From positions 1-6,181 of the forward strand of contig JAUWNP010000238.1 in assembly GCA_030612585.1 (NCBI GenBank): a stretch of DNA of 6,181 bases, written 5' to 3'. The stretch comes from Anaerolineae bacterium. Lineage in GTDB: Bacteria; Chloroflexota; Anaerolineae; B4-G1. The position numbers were made by a program, and so were the translations under genes. The notes under the pieces were generated by a model. It did no database searches. It was not told where the DNA came from and saw only the letters and a list, made by a program, of their open reading frames with translations. Positions 5,399-6,181 of the stretch are shown here, in pieces. Position 1 is the first letter of the stretch. Every line of letters starts with the position of its first letter.

Positions 5399-6181
5399 AT
5401 GAGATCACTCACTCCGACAAACCATCAACTGGCGCTCATCGAGCGCCCCATAGAAAGCAAACTCTTCCTCGAAGGCCCCGCCGGCACCGGCAAAACCACC
5501 GCCGGCGTCGGGCGGCTCCTCCACCTGCTCGATTCCGGCATCCCAGGCGGCTCGATCCTGGTGATCGTGCCCCAGCGCACGCTGGCCACGCCGTACTACG
5601 AGGCGCTCCGCCAATCGTCCGTCCGCGCCGGTGGGCAGGTGACCGTCCTGACCATCGGCGGCCTGGCCCAGCGCACGGTGGACCTCTTCTGGCCGCTGGT
5701 CGTCGAGGACGCGGGCTTCGGCCATCCCGACGACCCACCCACCTTCCTCACGTTGGAGACAGCCCAATACTACATGGCGCGCCTGGTGCGCCCGCTGCTC
5801 GACCAGGGCTACTTCGAGACGATCACCATAAACCGCAACCGGCTCTACAGCCAGATCATAGATAACCTAAACAAGGCCGCCGTCGTCGGCTTCCCCCATA
5901 CCGAGATCGGCAAGCGGCTCAAGGCCGCCTGGTCCGGCGAGCAGAGCCAGCGACGCATCTACGACGAGGCCCAGGCCTGCGCCATCCGCTTCCGCCAGTA
6001 CTGCCTGGCCCACAACCTGCTCGATTTCTCGCTCCAACTCGAGGTGTTCCTCAAGTACCTGTGGGCCATGCCCCTATGCCGTAACTACCTGCTGGAGACC
6101 TACTCCCACCTCTTCGTGGACAACGTCGAGGAGGACACCCCCGTGGCCCACGACCTGCTGCGGGACTATCTACCCCACTGC
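5399..6181 (+). CDS. UvrD-like superfamily 1 ATP-dependent helicase, N-terminal part (3' end outside window)
   Basis: N-terminal 261 residues of a UvrD/Rep/AddB-like DNA helicase or helicase-nuclease subunit, expected to unwind DNA during repair or recombination. The Q-motif region (TNHQLALIE, residues 7-15) is followed by Walker A, GPAGTGKTT, at 26-34 and motif Ia-like ILVIVPQRTLATPYY at 53-67. LLDFSLQLEVF (207-217) matches the DFxDL-like block of the family, and the Walker B region reads HLFVDNVEEDTP at 237-248. The usual DExx-type sequence (VDEFQD) is changed here to VDNVEED. The ATG at 5399 is the only start in this frame after the TGA at 5366; a weak GAGG is 13 bases upstream. Codon use is strongly GC-ending and the frame is clean, unlike the decayed genes before it. 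The rest of the protein lies downstream. In relatives such helicases often sit near a RecB-type nuclease, which cannot be checked here. Confidence 0.85.
   Translation, partial: MRSLTPTNHQLALIERPIESKLFLEGPAGTGKTTAGVGRLLHLLDSGIPGGSILVIVPQRTLATPYYEALRQSSVRAGGQVTVLTIGGLAQRTVDLFWPLVVEDAGFGHPDDPPTFLTLETAQYYMARLVRPLLDQGYFETITINRNRLYSQIIDNLNKAAVVGFPHTEIGKRLKAAWSGEQSQRRIYDEAQACAIRFRQYCLAHNLLDFSLQLEVFLKYLWAMPLCRNYLLETYSHLFVDNVEEDTPVAHDLLRDYLPHC

Noticed and set aside
4892..5408. Long frames overlapping the PRiA4_ORF3 and MTH938-like genes on both strands
   Set aside because: Arg/Ser/Pro-rich shadow translations with no family features.
5167..5865. 232-codon frame overlapping the helicase start
   Set aside because: Composition is Arg/Pro/His-rich, as expected for an out-of-frame reading of the GC-rich helicase gene, whose own frame carries Walker A and other motifs.

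Overview
The codon use is GC-rich in the two large edge genes. Short non-autonomous repeats are abundant, and the mixture of genes (type I R-M, NarL-type kinase, UvrD-like helicase, PRiA4_ORF3 protein) suggests a Chloroflexota bacterium, probably Anaerolineae/Caldilineae-like. This is inferred from the overall look of the proteins; no marker gene is present.

Layout. (1) Positions 1-1052: C-terminal two thirds of hsdM, the type I restriction-modification DNA methyltransferase; its 5' end lies outside the window and no hsdS follows. (2) 1088-1336, minus strand: an 82-aa hypothetical protein converging on hsdM. (3) 1380-1572: an imperfect inverted-repeat element. (4) 1755-3403: a NarL/LiaS-type sensor histidine kinase broken by three lesions: a 108-bp MITE flanked by a 10-bp target duplication, a nonsense codon between HAMP and the dimerisation domain, and a +1 frameshift in the ATPase domain. 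(5) 3366-4055: about 0.7 kb without genes, holding two 115-bp copies of a multi-hairpin repeat, a large palindromic element with flanking direct repeats, and a 17-bp inverted pair. (6) about 4090-4500: the C-terminal remnant of a DinG-like helicase, frameshifted. (7) 4525-5112: an intact PRiA4_ORF3-family gene, in the same open frame as the helicase remnant. (8) 5118-5318: a broken MTH938-like gene whose last 18 codons resemble the tail of HsdM. (9) 5399 to the window end: the N-terminal 261 residues of an UvrD-like superfamily 1 helicase.

The window reads as a decaying accessory region between two apparently healthy genes. Small repeats have inserted repeatedly, and at least three genes have been inactivated. 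Apart from the methylase, which would need an HsdS (and HsdR to cut), no multigene pathway is complete here, and I do not see a convincing new defence or signalling system. The best leads are the cleanly dated MITE insertion, the structured 115-bp repeat family, and the MTH938/HsdM-tail chimera.
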